From Mastacembelus armatus (Eukaryota; Chordata; Actinopteri; Synbranchiformes; Mastacembelidae), in contig NC_046653.1 of the NCBI RefSeq assembly GCF_900324485.2, forward strand, positions 27,188,637 through 27,252,636: 64,000 nt of DNA, written 5' to 3'. Position 1 is the first letter of the stretch. The number at the start of each line of letters is the position of its first letter. The notes under the pieces are model-generated. The model saw nothing but the letters and a program-made list of their open reading frames with translations, searched no databases and had not been told where the DNA came from. Of this stretch, positions 1-10,152 are shown one piece after another. The position numbers were made by a program, and so were the translations under genes.

Positions 1-1
1 T

Positions 2-232
2 GGTAGAGAAGTCAGGAGAAAAGCTGCACAGACCTGTTTACCTCACCTGATTATTCTAATCAATTATTCATGTCTGTTTGGATTTGATATACTTATAGCT
101 CGACTCGAAACTGATTTTCCAAGAACTTTGCATTTAATAATGTCATTACAAGTAATGTTGTATCACCCTCTTTTTAATCCAATCATATATGGACTAAAAA
201 TGAAAGAAATTTATAAACACCTCAGGATATAG
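2..232 (+). CDS. Odorant receptor, 3' part only (cut by window edge)
   Basis: This is the C-terminal third of a teleost odorant receptor whose start lies left of the window. The reading begins in the third intracellular loop (GREVRRKAAQTCLPHL), passes through TM6 and TM7, and reaches the NPIIYGLKMKEI motif typical of the end of TM7. It is the same subfamily as the complete receptors further right. The reading ends at a TAG eight to nine codons earlier than most paralogs, because the usual AAATTG of the tail reads ATATAG here. The receptor therefore lacks the LFCPGKIV tail. That tail is cytoplasmic, so the loss need not inactivate it. Whether the unseen 5' part is intact cannot be judged. Confidence 0.9.
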   Translation, partial: GREVRRKAAQTCLPHLIILINYSCLFGFDILIARLETDFPRTLHLIMSLQVMLYHPLFNPIIYGLKMKEIYKHLRI

Positions 233-570
233 TTCTGTCCAGGTAAAATAGTCTAATGTACTAACACTGATAGCTGTTGTTAAGATAACAGTTTTATTGT
301 GTATCATACTAAAACAGTGCTGTGGTTTTTCTTGGCCTTTAAAGGAATTGATTATAAAGTTTGATTTCTAAAACATTTGTACATATAGAATCATCCACAT
401 AAACAAAGTAATGCAGTAATAAGTAAACTAATACGTACTGAGGAAGACAACAAAAGTGCATTTTATTCTAACCAGAAGTTTCTTTATGATTTTTCTAATT
501 CTTAATGAACCACAAAATAGAAACTGGTTAACTATAATTATTTGATCATTTTCTCTATGTGGCCCTGTGA
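233..570. other. 3' flank of the edge OR gene
   Basis: AT-rich sequence. Its first part (CTAATGTACTAACACTGATA...) matches the 3' flanks of the other OR genes in the window, so it was duplicated with the genes. No coding sequence was recognised. Confidence 0.6.
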
Positions 571-700
571 TGGACTGGTGACCTGTCCAGGGTGTACCCC
601 TGCCTTTTACCCAGAGAGAGCTGGGATAGGCTCCAGCAGATCCCTGTGACCCTGGTTAGGAATAAGGGGGTACAGATGATGGATGGATGGATGGATGGAT
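571..700 (+). repeat. SINE/LINE 3'-tail relic ending in (GATG)n
   Basis: The stretch reads as the common fish tail: CCCTGTGATGGACTGGTGAC, then a run on 'CCAGGGTGTACCCC' and 'GCTGGGATAGGCTCCAGC', closing in about five GATG units near 679-700. This tail is shared by RTE-type (Rex3/Expander-like) LINEs and SINEs that use their machinery. Only the tail is present. The family is assigned by recall. Confidence 0.6.
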
Positions 701-864
701 ATGTCTGGGTGTATTGTGTAAACAGTTCATAGTTTATGAAGTAAACATATCATTTTTTGAAATTAACAATCTTGAAAGTAGGAGCACATGTACATCTACT
801 ATTTGGCGATGTATGCAGCTGTAATAAGAAAAATAAACAGCTAAACCATCTTCTTGTTTCTGAG

Positions 865-893
865 CTACCATTGTTATTATTATTATTATTATC
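865..893 (+). repeat. (ATT)n microsatellite
   Basis: Short run of TTATTATTATTATTATTAT in otherwise unassigned AT-rich DNA (700-990). No gene was seen in that gap. Confidence 0.7.
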
Positions 894-990
894 ATACGTT
901 TTGTCATCTTTTTGTGTTTTTCCTGAAATGTGCAACAGGTTGTTACTGAACGTGTAGTTTGCACGTTCAGTAAAATGTATGACACGTGTT

Positions 991-1440
991 TCAGATTCAG
1001 ATTCAGATTCAGATCACTTTATTGATCCCTTTAAGGGCAATTCACTGCAGCTATACCTCAGAGCATATCACACACATATATGAGTATATACAAATATGTA
1101 CATATACAAGCACACATACAAACATTCTGTGTCCGTCCAATTAGTCCAGACAAAATACATCATCCAAAAAATAATCCACTAATACCCTAAAATTTATAAC
1201 ATTTAGTTTGCAAGCCCCAACCCCAACCAAGTTTACTCACTTAAGGGACTGAAGAAACAAGAAAAACACCAGCATCTGAACTTAACAGTTTCGTAGCAGA
1301 AGGAATAAAAGAACTTGAAAAACAAATTGTTCTCAAAGATAGACACATAAAAATGTTGTCCTGAGGGCATCAGTGAAAACTTGAAGAGGTTGTTTCCGGA
1401 TACACCTGAGGAGGCACAAGTCCCTCTGTTTGAGCAGCAT
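991..1440 (-). mobile_element. LINE 3' end with (TCTGAA)n tail
   Basis: Read on the minus strand, the piece ends in GGGATCAATAAAGTGATC followed by TCTGAA repeats, a common fish LINE 3' terminus of the 'GGGATCAATAAAG' type. Its join to the L2 reverse transcriptase at about 1440 is abrupt: the L2 frame runs to GPLLFN and then becomes unrelated sequence. It is probably a separate, 5'-truncated element next to the L2 copy. Confidence 0.5.
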
Positions 1441-1772
1441 GTCGATATTGAATAAGAGAGGACCAAGAATAGACCCTTGAGGAACACCACATTTAATTTC
1501 TGTTCGCTCAGACTCATAATTACCAAGTGAGACAAAATAGTCTCTATCTTGTAAGTAAGATTTTAGCCAATTTAACACTGAGCCAGTAACTCCCACGTAC
1601 GCTTCTAGTCTATCAAGCAGCACATCGTGATCAACTGTGTCAAATGCAGCACTAAGATCCAGTAGTACTAAAACAGAGGTTTTGGATTCATCATTATTCA
1701 AATGTAAATCATTTAAAATTTTAATAAGTGCAGTCTCGGTGCTGTGCATTAAAAAGATTGTTTTGCTATACA
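1440..1772 (-). mobile_element. L2-type LINE, reverse transcriptase piece (3' side of split copy)
   Basis: The minus-strand frame reads HSTETALIKILNDL, then LVLLDLSAAFDTVDHDVLLD (RT fingers and first catalytic Asp region) and CGVPQGSILGPLLFN (RT block 4). This is the order in L2/Maui LINEs. The piece begins exactly where the LTR element at 1773 ends. The minus-strand L2 sequence to the right of that element (7244-10152) carries the upstream parts of the same kind of LINE, so this is read as the downstream part of one copy. It stops before the FADD/YADD block and joins a different LINE tail. Confidence 0.8.
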
Positions 1773-1968
1773 TGATATACTCCTTCGCTGTATGGCAACA
1801 GACAATCCGGCAATTTGTGTTCACACGATCCCTGCTATTTAAGCCTAGGTCACCGGTTGACACAAATCAGCCATTAAGCAAAGTCAAATGCAACTTGCCC
1901 AAGAACTTCCCGTAGACCCTTCAAAATAAAACCCACAAAACCGGAAATCTAATTTCCGGAACATGACA
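1773..1968 (-). repeat. 3' LTR of the chromodomain gypsy element
   Basis: 196 bp, TG...CA ends (TGATATACTCC...CATGACA on the plus strand). It holds the uninterrupted version of the site (CAGCCATTAAGCAAAG) where the other LTR carries the piggyBac-like insert, so it serves as the empty-site control. Confidence 0.9.
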
Positions 1969-1979
1969 GTACTCCCCCC

Positions 1980-2414
1980 TCAAAGGTCGGCTCCTGACGA
2001 CCCACCCGGCTGGTCCGGGTGAGCCCTATGAAAATCCGTTATCAGGGTCCAGTCCAGGACGTCCCTTCTGGGGACCCAGGAGCGTTCCTCTGGTCCGTAA
2101 CCTTCCCAGTCCACCAAATATTGAACCCCCCTCCCCCGCTTACGTGATCTCAATAGTCTTCTGACCGTATACACTGGACCGCCGTCAACCATCCTAACCG
2201 GTGGAGGAGGCTTAACCGGCGGCGACAGGGGGCTGGAATTCACCGGCTTGATGCGGGACAAATGGAACGTTGGGTGAATCCGCATTGCTGATGGTAGCTT
2301 GAGTGTGACCGCTACGGGGTTTATCACTCGTGTGATGCGAAAGGGACCGATGAACCGCGGGTTCAGCTTCGGGGATGCGGACCTCAACGGAATGTCCCGA
2401 GTGGACAGCCACAC
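1980..2414 (-). pseudogene. Gypsy integrase C-terminus and chromodomain (fossil part)
   Basis: C-terminal end of the pol region. It holds the integrase tail ([23 protein letters not shown] pattern, shared by Ty3/gypsy integrases) followed by a chromodomain with the [17 protein letters not shown] signature. In chromoviruses this module binds modified histones and steers integration. It ends just before the purine tract and the 3' LTR, as expected for this family. It is part of a broken element. Confidence 0.85.
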
Positions 2415-2580
2415 TCGCTATCCCACGCGGTACCTCGGGGCCGCCGCCCGTCTCTTGTCGGCCTGTGAGGAATAGGAAGACACAGACCGGAGGAGTTGTT
2501 GTCTGGCCTTACGCCAGGCCAGATGGCAGCGCCGCACAGCCGCTGCCGCCGACGGGACCGAGGTATCCAGGTCCTGATTC

Positions 2581-3420
2581 TCAAATAAGGGGGGCTGAAA
2601 ACCGTGCACCACCTGGAACGGGGACAAACCTGTGGACATGGTATAAAATGCTGTTGTGGGCGTACTCCACCCAGACCAGTTTACTCACCCATGACACAGG
2701 GTCGTCAGCACATAGAATCCTCAGTCCAGTCTCGAGCTCTTGGTTAAGTCTCTCCGCCTGTCCGTTGGACTGAGGGTGAAAACCGGAAGAGAGGCTCACC
2801 GTAATGTTCAGGAGCCTACAGAACTCCTTCCAAAAACGAGCAACAAACTGAGGTCCCCTGTCCGACACGATGTCCTCGGGCAATCCATGGAGCCGAAATG
2901 CATGCTCCGCCAGGAGTTGGGCCATGACCGGAGCCGAAGGCAACTGCGGGAGGGGCACAAAGTGGACCATCTTAGAGAACCGGTCCACGACCGTCAATAT
3001 AGCGGACATACCTCTAGAAACGGGCAAACCAGTCACAAAATCCACCGAGATATGGGACCACGGGCGTCTGGGCATCGGCACCAGGTGTAACAACCCCGCC
3101 GGTGGGCGATGTGAAGGCTTGGCCTTGGCGCAGGCAGTGCAGGCGGAGACGTAGTGCCGAACATCAGTCTGCACCATCGGCCACCAGAACCGTTGCGAGA
3201 TGACCTTCAACGTCCGGTAGAAGCCCGGGTGTACGTGCAGGTGGGAATCGTGACAAAACTCCAGGACCTTAGACCGGAAACGAGCTGAAACAAATAAACA
3301 GTTAGTCGGGCATGCACTGGGTCTGATGTTACCTGCAGCCTGGACGATGTCCCGTTCCAGGGAGGTCCTGGCAGCTCCCAGTCGTGCAGGTGCAGGAAGG
3401 ATGAACTTTGGTTCCTCCAC
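2581..3420 (-). pseudogene. Gypsy integrase, zinc-binding and catalytic core (fossil part)
   Basis: Contains the HHCC zinc-binding region (H...H...CTAC spacing, near residues 55-97) and the D,D,E catalytic core: ISVDFVTGLP, DIVSDRGPQF, then FHPQSNGQAERLNQEL. The enzyme would join element DNA to the host chromosome. It sits between the RT/RNase H part and the chromodomain part. It is part of a broken element. Confidence 0.9.
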
Positions 3421-3468
3421 TAGATCTGGGGGAGCGTGAAGTCGGGATAAGGCATCAGCATTACTGTT

Positions 3469-5013
3469 CTAGGAACCGGGTCTGAAAGACAATGTAAAGT
3501 CAAAACGTTCGAAAAATATAGCCCAACGGGCCTGACGTGCATTCAACCTCTTAGCAGACCTCAGGTACTCCAGATTCTTATGATCCGTGAACACCGTAAA
3601 AGGGTATTTGGCCCCCTCTAGCCAATGTCTCCACTGTTCTAAGGCTAATTTAACCGCTAGCAGCTCCTTGTTACTCACGTCATAATTGCGTTCCGCATCC
3701 GAGAGCTTCCTGGAAAAAAACGCACAAGGGTGAACCTTCGAGTCCTCCGGGTCCTTCTGGGAAATAACTGCGCCCACCCCAGTGTTGGAGGCATCTACCT
3801 CCACCACAAACGGTAGATCCGGATTGGGAAACCTGAGGAGCGGTGCAGAGGTGAACAGAGCCTTAAGTCTCTCGAAGGTTTCCTGGGCTTCCACCGACCA
3901 GGAAAAGCGGTTCCTGGTGGAGTTCAGCCGATGAAGAGGGGCAGCCACCCCGCTATAATTTCTAATAAATCGTCTGTAAAAGTTAGCAAATCCCAGAAAG
4001 CTCTGCAACTGTTTCCGGGAAGTCGGTGTTGGCCAATCCCTTACCGCTCGCACCTTGTCTGGGTCCATGGCGATCTCCCCAGGCTGGATCATGAACCCAA
4101 GGAACGTAGTCCTATGGGTGTGGAACTCACACTTCTCTAGCTTGGCGTACAGGCGATTCTGCAGCAGGCGCTGCAAGACTGCCCGTACGTGCTGGATGTG
4201 CTCGGTCTCAGAGTTGGAGTAAACAAGTATGTCATCAAGGTACACAAAGACGAACTTGTTCAGCATGTCTCTAAGTACATCATTGACCAGATTCTGGAAA
4301 ATGGCAGGGGCATTGGTTAACCCAAACGGCATCACCAAGTACTCGTAGTGGCCAGAAGGGGTATTAAAAGCCGTCTTCCACTCATCACCCTCCCGGACCC
4401 GAACCAAGTGGTAGGCGTTCCTCAGGTCTAGCTTGGTGAAAATCCTGGCGTCCTGTAAAAGCTCGAAGGCCGACGCCAACAAAGGTAGGGGATACCTATT
4501 CTTAATACTAATGTCATTTAAGCCCCTAAAATCTAAGCATGGTCTTAACCCCCTGTCTTTCTTGTCCACAAAAAAGAAACCTTCCGCTGCTGGGGACCGG
4601 GAGGGTCTAATAATCCCTGAGGCCAAGGACTCCTGGACGTAACTGTCCATGGCCTCCTTCTCCAACCGGGACAGGGGATACAGACGGCCCTTAGGGGGAA
4701 CCGTCCCGGGGTAGAGGTCTATAGCACAGTCATAAGGTCTATGGGGAGGGAGAGACATTGCCCTATCTTCATTGAACACTTCTAATAAGTCGTGGTAGTA
4801 TTCCGGCACCAAGGATAAATCGGGCTTATATAAGGCTTGTGGCTGAGCCGGCACCGTCGTGATAGCATTAAATGAGCAGGTGCTTAGGCACGATGGGTTC
4901 CAGCTGAGTACCTTCCCCGAGTTCCAGTACATATGGGGGTTGTGTCTTTGGAGCCACTTGATTCCCAGTACCACCACGGGGCTGGGAGTGTCGATCACAT
5001 GGAAGGTGGCCAT
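3469..5013 (-). pseudogene. Gypsy reverse transcriptase and RNase H (fossil part)
   Basis: The longest pol stretch. It holds the end of an aspartic protease domain ([19 protein letters not shown]), RT with [24 protein letters not shown] and the catalytic [11 protein letters not shown] box, then RNase H with [35 protein letters not shown] and TDHKNLEYL. Order and spacing are normal for Ty3/gypsy. It is part of a broken element. Confidence 0.92.
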
Positions 5014-5806
5014 CTCCTGGCGGATGAAGCGTGATCCATGTTCTGGCCGGATTGTTCTGTCATGGTTTGTATACTAGATTGTATGGATCACGGCTCCATC
5101 AACAACAAGACCCGGAAGCAGAGTAAAAGTTTTCGACAGTTTTATTTGGAAGAACAGAAAGGAAAGCGTGGAGATGTTCGACAACCTGGAGTGATGACTG
5201 TCAGTCCAGGAGAAGAAACTGTAGTAAGTGGTTGCTCCGATGACCAGACCCGGTACCGCCTAGTTGGTCCTCGGAGATGAGTAGTGTCGTCCGTATAGGG
5301 CCGCAGAGCAATATCTGGCGGAGTCCTTTTCCCTCGGTGGTCCGACCGATGTCCGAGTAGTGTTGAGACTCAGAAAAAGAAGAAACACACAAGAGATGTG
5401 ACTACCAATGAGAAAAACAGTACAACTGAAATGGTGACGCACCTGACTCTCCCGGGTAGAGGAGATCACAGTCAGCGCCACACCGCACCCTTCGGGTGTC
5501 CTAAAAACAAGTCAGGAAATAATCCGCTTAAGAAAATGCGTCCCCCTCGCCGAGTCAAAATCCTCTCCGTGGAGACAACAGAAACTGAACACACAGAGCT
5601 AACTCCTCTGGTGCTGTACCTCCAGTCATTGGTGTAAGCAATCCGGCTGCCGTAAGAAACTGGGGATTCCTCCGATCCTCCCAGTAGTACAGACCGCTTC
5701 CCTGCTTACTAAACTCCAATGTCAGTGAGAAAAGTGAAATAGTACCTGCCGTAACTGATGATTCCTCCGATCATTCAGTGGCCAAGATTTCGAGCACATC
5801 CCATCA
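5014..5806 (-). other. Gypsy internal region without recognised gag
   Basis: Lies between pol and the 5' LTR, where gag and the primer-binding site should be. No capsid or zinc-knuckle pattern was recognised. It may be a scrambled or foreign segment. Confidence 0.4.
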
Positions 5807-7243
5807 TGATATACTCCTTCGCTGTATGGCAACAGACAATCCGGCGATTTGTGTTCACACGATCCCTGCTATTTAAGCCTAGGTCACAGGTGACACAAAT
5901 CAGCCATTAACCCTCTGGGGTCGACTCACGCGCCGGCGCGTTTTGACGCATCTTTTTCTGATAAGGCCGAAACAAACTTAAATTACTCCGTCAATTCTGA
6001 TCGTACAGATAAAGGAAGTATATTATTCAAATCTGTAAAGGGTCTAGTTTTAGTGGTATACCATCATAATAACAACAAAACGTTGTGCTTTTTTTAAATA
6101 AAGAAAGCTGACAGGGTGTGCTCTCGGACTTTTCTGTCTCTGTCATTTCTCTTCACAGACGCGTAAGTAAAACAACCAGAATCTCAGCGAATACTTGGCT
6201 CATAAAAATAAGAATTATATGGCTAGAAAGCTTGAAATGTTTTCTTTTGAGTGAAACAATTCAAGTCAAAAACAAATCATCACTTTTTATTTAATCCGTA
6301 TGAACGTAAGGAGAAGTCCGTTTTTTCCCGTCTCACCTCATTACAGGTAATGCGACCCCCCCTTGTACTCTGTTCACTGTTCACATGTAAATAATCTCAG
6401 GTGAACCAGGTAAATATGTGCACGCCCCCGAGAAATGACACAAAATATCAAACTTCATCATAGAATTTACTCACTTTTTCGGCGCGTTTGGTTGATGGCG
6501 CGTTACGCACGTGAAGCGGCGCTCCTTACATTCCACACAGAGACAAACAGAGTAAAAACACTGATTTTAACTCAAATGAGGATCGTTTGGCTCCTCATTG
6601 TGTTATATTGTGCTGCACTAATCCGTCCCATCTACATTGACTGAAAGGCTCATTATGCGCGCCTTTGTCTGGACGTTCAGTGCGTCTTTTGTGTTCTCAG
6701 GTAAATCACATGACTATTCATCCTCAGACACACCCTCTTGCATATGGCCTTTCTGGACAAAAAGTGTCTTAGAAAATTTAAATCAGTGTATTGTTTACTG
6801 TGAATGTGTGAACAAGATGACATTCACAGCACTCTGAAGTAAACACTTTAGCCTACAACATGCTGGTCTCCAAAGTCTTGTGAACCAATGTTCTGTTTGT
6901 GTTTTATGGTCTTATTTCAGTGAGTAAAAAATTGTAGTTTTTCACTAACCATGCATAAACACTTTTTTCTCAAAAACACAATAATGTATAAACTTGCTGC
7001 TCATATATTATTGTAGCCAATTTTGTGCTGATTACAGTGTTATCAGACTTTAGACATTAATATGTTTAAAAAACACTGAAAAAAGCACAAATGTCAGGAC
7101 ATGTCAAAATTTGTCCAGGCCCCAAAAACCCCCTCAGACCCCAGAGGGTTAAGCAAAGTCAAATGCAACTTGCCCAAGAACTTCCCGTAGACCCTTCAAA
7201 ATAAAACCCACAACACCGGAAATCTAATTTCCGGAACATGACA
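5807..7243 (-). repeat. 5' LTR of the gypsy element, split by a piggyBac-like insert
   Basis: LTR sequence lies at 5807-5910 and 7153-7243 (together about 195 bp), matching the LTR at 1773-1968. The interruption falls at a TTAA. Confidence 0.9.
5911..7148. mobile_element. Non-autonomous piggyBac-like transposon
   Basis: 1238 bp bounded by TTAA target duplications (5907-5910 and 7149-7152). The terminal inverted repeats are CCCTCTGGGGTC at the left and its complement GACCCCAGAGGG at the right. TTAA targeting and CCC...GGG termini are the hallmark of the piggyBac superfamily. No transposase-like reading frame is present, so the element depended on an enzyme made elsewhere. The other LTR of the host gypsy element shows the same site empty, proving the exact ends. 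Internal sequence includes a GC-rich patch near 5926-5945 (GCGCCGGCGCG). Confidence 0.92.
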
Positions 7244-7327
7244 CTGTGATCAAGGAGATCAAAATGTTCTAGATTCACTGGAGAACAAGGAGGCACAGGT
7301 GATATTGTCATGTTCCTAGGACTGCAG

Positions 7328-7852
7328 CTAGAGATATCTTATCTTTGATATTTTGTCTGTGAAAAAGGCTGCAAAATCATTGCATGACTTTTTGGACAGC
7401 AGTTCAGAAGGAACAGATGCTGCTGGGTTTGTGAGTCTGTCTACAACAGAAAACAATGTGCGGGCATTATTACTGTTTCTATTGATAACCTGAAAAATGA
7501 TTGCCTTGCATTTTTTGTCTGCATATTCTTTTCTGGATTTTAACCACTGATGCATTTCTCCAAGGTGACTTTTTTCTTGCTGACAATACCTTGGTCTTAA
7601 CTGGGGCAATGGAATCAATAACATCATAATCATAATCATAACTTTAGAGCTGAAACTGCTTACAAGATCATCAACAGGGGCTGATGGCATGGTTGGTGAT
7701 GGTGCAAAAGCCTGAATGAATAATGCACAGCTCTTCTCATTAATATTCTGCTTTTTGACTACCTCTGTTTCACCTGTGTTCAAAACAGCAGGGGTGGTTG
7801 TTTTAAAAAAAACACAGTAATGATTGGAAAGAGCAACATCGATCACCACCAC
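7328..7852 (-). pseudogene. L2 LINE ORF2 linker between endonuclease and RT
   Basis: The minus frame shows LRPRYCQQEKSHLGEMHQ..., RKEYADKKCKAIIFQVIN, LFSVVDRLTNPAASVPSEL and DFAAFFTDKISKIR. This is the conserved stretch found between the endonuclease and the RT of fish L2 LINEs (family recall). An (ATC)n-like run, MIMIMM, lies in the frame near 7610-7640. It is broken from the endonuclease part by frame changes. Confidence 0.75.
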
Positions 7853-7937
7853 CTCAGAAATATTAAGACCAGTGTGTGTCCCTTGATGTGTGTTGGATCT
7901 GTTTCATGCTGAGAAAGCCCAAAGTTGTCCAGGATGT

Positions 7938-8450
7938 TCAAGAGTTCTTTTGCACTTGCATATTGAGATTATCAACATGAATGTTAAAGTCACCACCTAA
8001 AACAATACAATCAAAATCAATGCATACAATAGATAGTAATTTAGCAAACTCGTCAAAAAAATGTGCATTGTACTTTGGGGGTCTATAAATAGTTACAAAT
8101 ATTGCTCGACAGGAGGATTTGGTATGAAGAGCAACATATTCAAAGGAGTCAAACTTTCCATATGATATGTTTTTGCATTTGAGGCTATCACTAAATAAAA
8201 TAGCAACTCCACCTCCTTTCTTATGTATTCTTGTTTCACTCATGAAACTGAAATTTGGAGGGGTTGATTCAATAAGAACTGCAGCATTATTATCTTGTCC
8301 TAACCATGTTTCGATTAAAAACATAAAATCAAGCTTGTGCTTAATAATAAAATCATTGATTAAAAATTATTTGCCTACCAAAGACCTGACATTTAAAAAA
8401 GCTAAATTTAGTGTGTTAAAAACATTGTTTTCCCCATGTTCTGGGACATA
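7938..8450 (-). pseudogene. L2 LINE ORF2 endonuclease domain
   Basis: APE-type endonuclease of a non-LTR retrotransposon, which nicks target DNA to prime reverse transcription. LAFLNVRSLVGK marks the domain start (near 8400). It is followed by FLIETWLGQD, KGGGVAILFSDSL and the catalytic-loop GGDFNIHVDN. The SDH end of the domain is not seen before the frame breaks. Its neighbours are ORF1 upstream and the linker downstream, all on the minus strand. Confidence 0.8.
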
Positions 8451-8884
8451 CTGTGGTTGGCAAGGGATACATAAATTTGCAGGATGCGTTGGGTAAGTCT
8501 TATTTCTCTGTAGATTTACCAAACTTTTTCTGTTACCTGTTAAAACTGGGATTGAAACAGCTATTTGCATACTGGGCCCCGGCTTTTCCTGGAGAGAGCC
8601 ATGACTAACAGTATTGCAGCCTGGACCCAGCACATATCAGTTAGAGCTTACTGTGCTGTTATCAGGCTGTGGAGACAAAGAATGATTTTGGTGACGGCGT
8701 GGAGGAGGGGTTGGTGGATGCTGCAATTGTGATTGCAGCAGAGCTTGCTGAGGAATCGGTGGGGCATGCCACTTTGAGGGGCTTCTGGGGGTGAAAATGA
8801 CACTGGGGAGGAGGTCAGTTTGGACCCATTAGTGATGTGCTTCATCAGGTTGGTGATGTTCTTGGTGATGGGCAATGGGATGCC

Positions 8885-9571
8885 TCAGGAAGATGGTGAA
8901 CTAGGTAGGGTTTGCAGGGTTGTGGGAAGTGAATCCTCACAGGCAGTGTCTGCTAGTGGAGGGGGTGTGGCCTCCTCATCTTTGCTCTGACTTCTCTCCA
9001 TGTTAGAGTATTCGGGGGAGAGTGTTGGCTTTGGATGTTTTGATGTTTCTTCATTTTGTTTAGATTCCCGTATCTTGTCCTTGGCAGAGGGAAGATTGTG
9101 GCGCAAGAAGAAAAACAGGTTGGAGGTGAAAGCTTTTACTCCTGATTTATTTAGGGACAATCCATCTCCCTTAAAAAGATGCCTGCAATTCCAGAAATGT
9201 TTAAAATTGTCAATACAATGTACTGAGTGGACATCACATGCAGTTGAAAGCCATGTGTTCAGTGCTAGTAACCTGCTGAATTTCTCGGTTCCTCCTCTGA
9301 CTGGTGGTAGAGGTCCACTGATAAAAACTTCTGCATTTAGTGACCTTACTGTGTTTAGCAGATTATTAAAGTCCTTTTTGAGGATTTTGGACTGCTGCTT
9401 CACAATCTCATTTGCCCCTGTGTGTAGTACGAGGTTTTTCACAGTTGGGTTTTCTGCAACAATGCTCAGGATTTTGTCAGTAGTGTCAGAGACCATATCT
9501 TTTGGGAAATACAGCACTTTTGTGTTGTTACTGCACATCCGTCTCACATCTTTTATGGCAGAGTCGCCCAC
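8885..9571 (-). pseudogene. L2 LINE ORF1, SGNH esterase-like domain
   Basis: A 228-residue frame with the blocks of an SGNH/GDSL hydrolase: VGDSAIKDV (block I; the Ser of GDS is present), LHTGANEIV (block III, usually GTND/GTNE), and FKGDGLSLNKSGVKAF (block V, where active esterases keep DxxH and the His position here reads Leu). Such esterase domains are known in ORF1 of CR1/L2 LINEs, including zebrafish L2. The frame joins 9604-10152 as the N-terminal half of ORF1. The block V substitution suggests loss of catalysis or decay. Confidence 0.75.
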
Positions 9572-9603
9572 AATCAGATTCTGAGGCCCTGTTAGCTTTC
9601 CTC

Positions 9604-10152
9604 TTAGTCTTCTGTTGAGTTTTCAGACCTTACCCCTCTCTGTGGATGTGGAGGATTGTCCAAGTGATCAGATCCAGGGTCCTGCAGTAGTGGAGCGAAT
9701 CTGTTTTGTAGCTGTACAGTTAGTTTCTTAGGAGTTTTGTTGCTCCTTTTCCCTTTAGCTGTTATCCATGGCTGTGCTTTCCTCTGCACAGGAGTTGAGG
9801 AGGATGGTAACGCTGGCCAGCCTGTCGCATCACAGATTTCTGGGCGCTGAGTTCTGCCTGTTGCTTGTCCTGATTTAGTCTTTGGCTTTGCTCTGAGAGC
9901 GTTCCTGGGAGGACTGATACCAGTAGTTTTATTTACCCGGACACAACCATCCTGTTGCTCGGTCTTGTTAATGCTAGTTAGCTGTATACTAGTATGCTCT
10001 TGTCTGCTACTATGGTAGAGTGGTAGAGTAGTGTCCTCTTTCCCAGATAGTCCATTTATCTCCACGTACATCTCTAACCTTGGCACTTTAGTTTCCAGCA
10101 TAGTGATTTTCTGTAGGAGTTTGCTGTGATCGTCCTCAGGGAAGGGAGGCAT
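9604..10152 (-). pseudogene. L2 LINE ORF1, N-terminal half
   Basis: Begins MPPFPEDDHSKLLQKITML, a short heptad-like segment that could form a coiled coil. It continues as a basic, low-complexity stretch and ends near LQNRFAPLLQDPGSD, a phrase commonly seen just before the esterase domain in fish L2/CR1 ORF1 proteins. It is in a different register from the esterase part. The ATG at 10152 is the best start because no similarity is seen upstream. Confidence 0.65.

Larger units (their letters stand above)
1773..7243 (-). mobile_element. Ty3/gypsy LTR element with chromodomain, carrying a DNA transposon
   Basis: LTR retrotransposon fossil on the minus strand, about 4.2 kb without its insert. Parts in minus-strand order: 5' LTR (5807-7243, split by a 1.24 kb piggyBac-like element); about 0.8 kb where no gag was recognised; protease end, reverse transcriptase and RNase H (3469-5013); integrase (2581-3420); chromodomain (1980-2414); a purine-rich tract; and the 3' LTR (1773-1968). 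The two LTRs differ at only about four or five of some 196 positions, so insertion was fairly recent. It looks broken in a few places, and gag is missing or unrecognisable. It lies inside an L2-type LINE. No target-site duplication was found at the outer ends. Confidence 0.9.
7244..10152 (-). mobile_element. L2-type LINE, 5' and middle part of the split copy
   Basis: Minus-strand LINE. It carries ORF1 (10152 down to about 8885), the apurinic-type endonuclease (about 8450 to 7938) and the endonuclease-RT linker (7852-7328). The 5' end is not defined beyond the ORF1 start. The RT itself continues at 1772-1440 across the LTR element. About 0.3 kb of the expected linker/early RT is missing between the two parts. 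Several frame breaks make the copy inactive. Confidence 0.85.

Noticed and set aside
734-985. Frames over the (ATT)n microsatellite
   Set aside because: Repeat-driven open frames (poly-Ile, poly-Asn, poly-Leu) without domain content.
7300-7318. TGTCATGTTCC near the outer end of the gypsy element, matching its LTR terminus in opposite orientation
   Set aside because: Only 11 bases match and nothing LTR-like follows. It lies in L2 sequence, so chance is the simplest reading.
9000-9584. 194-residue plus-strand frame
   Set aside because: Complement of the L2 ORF1 esterase region on the minus strand.
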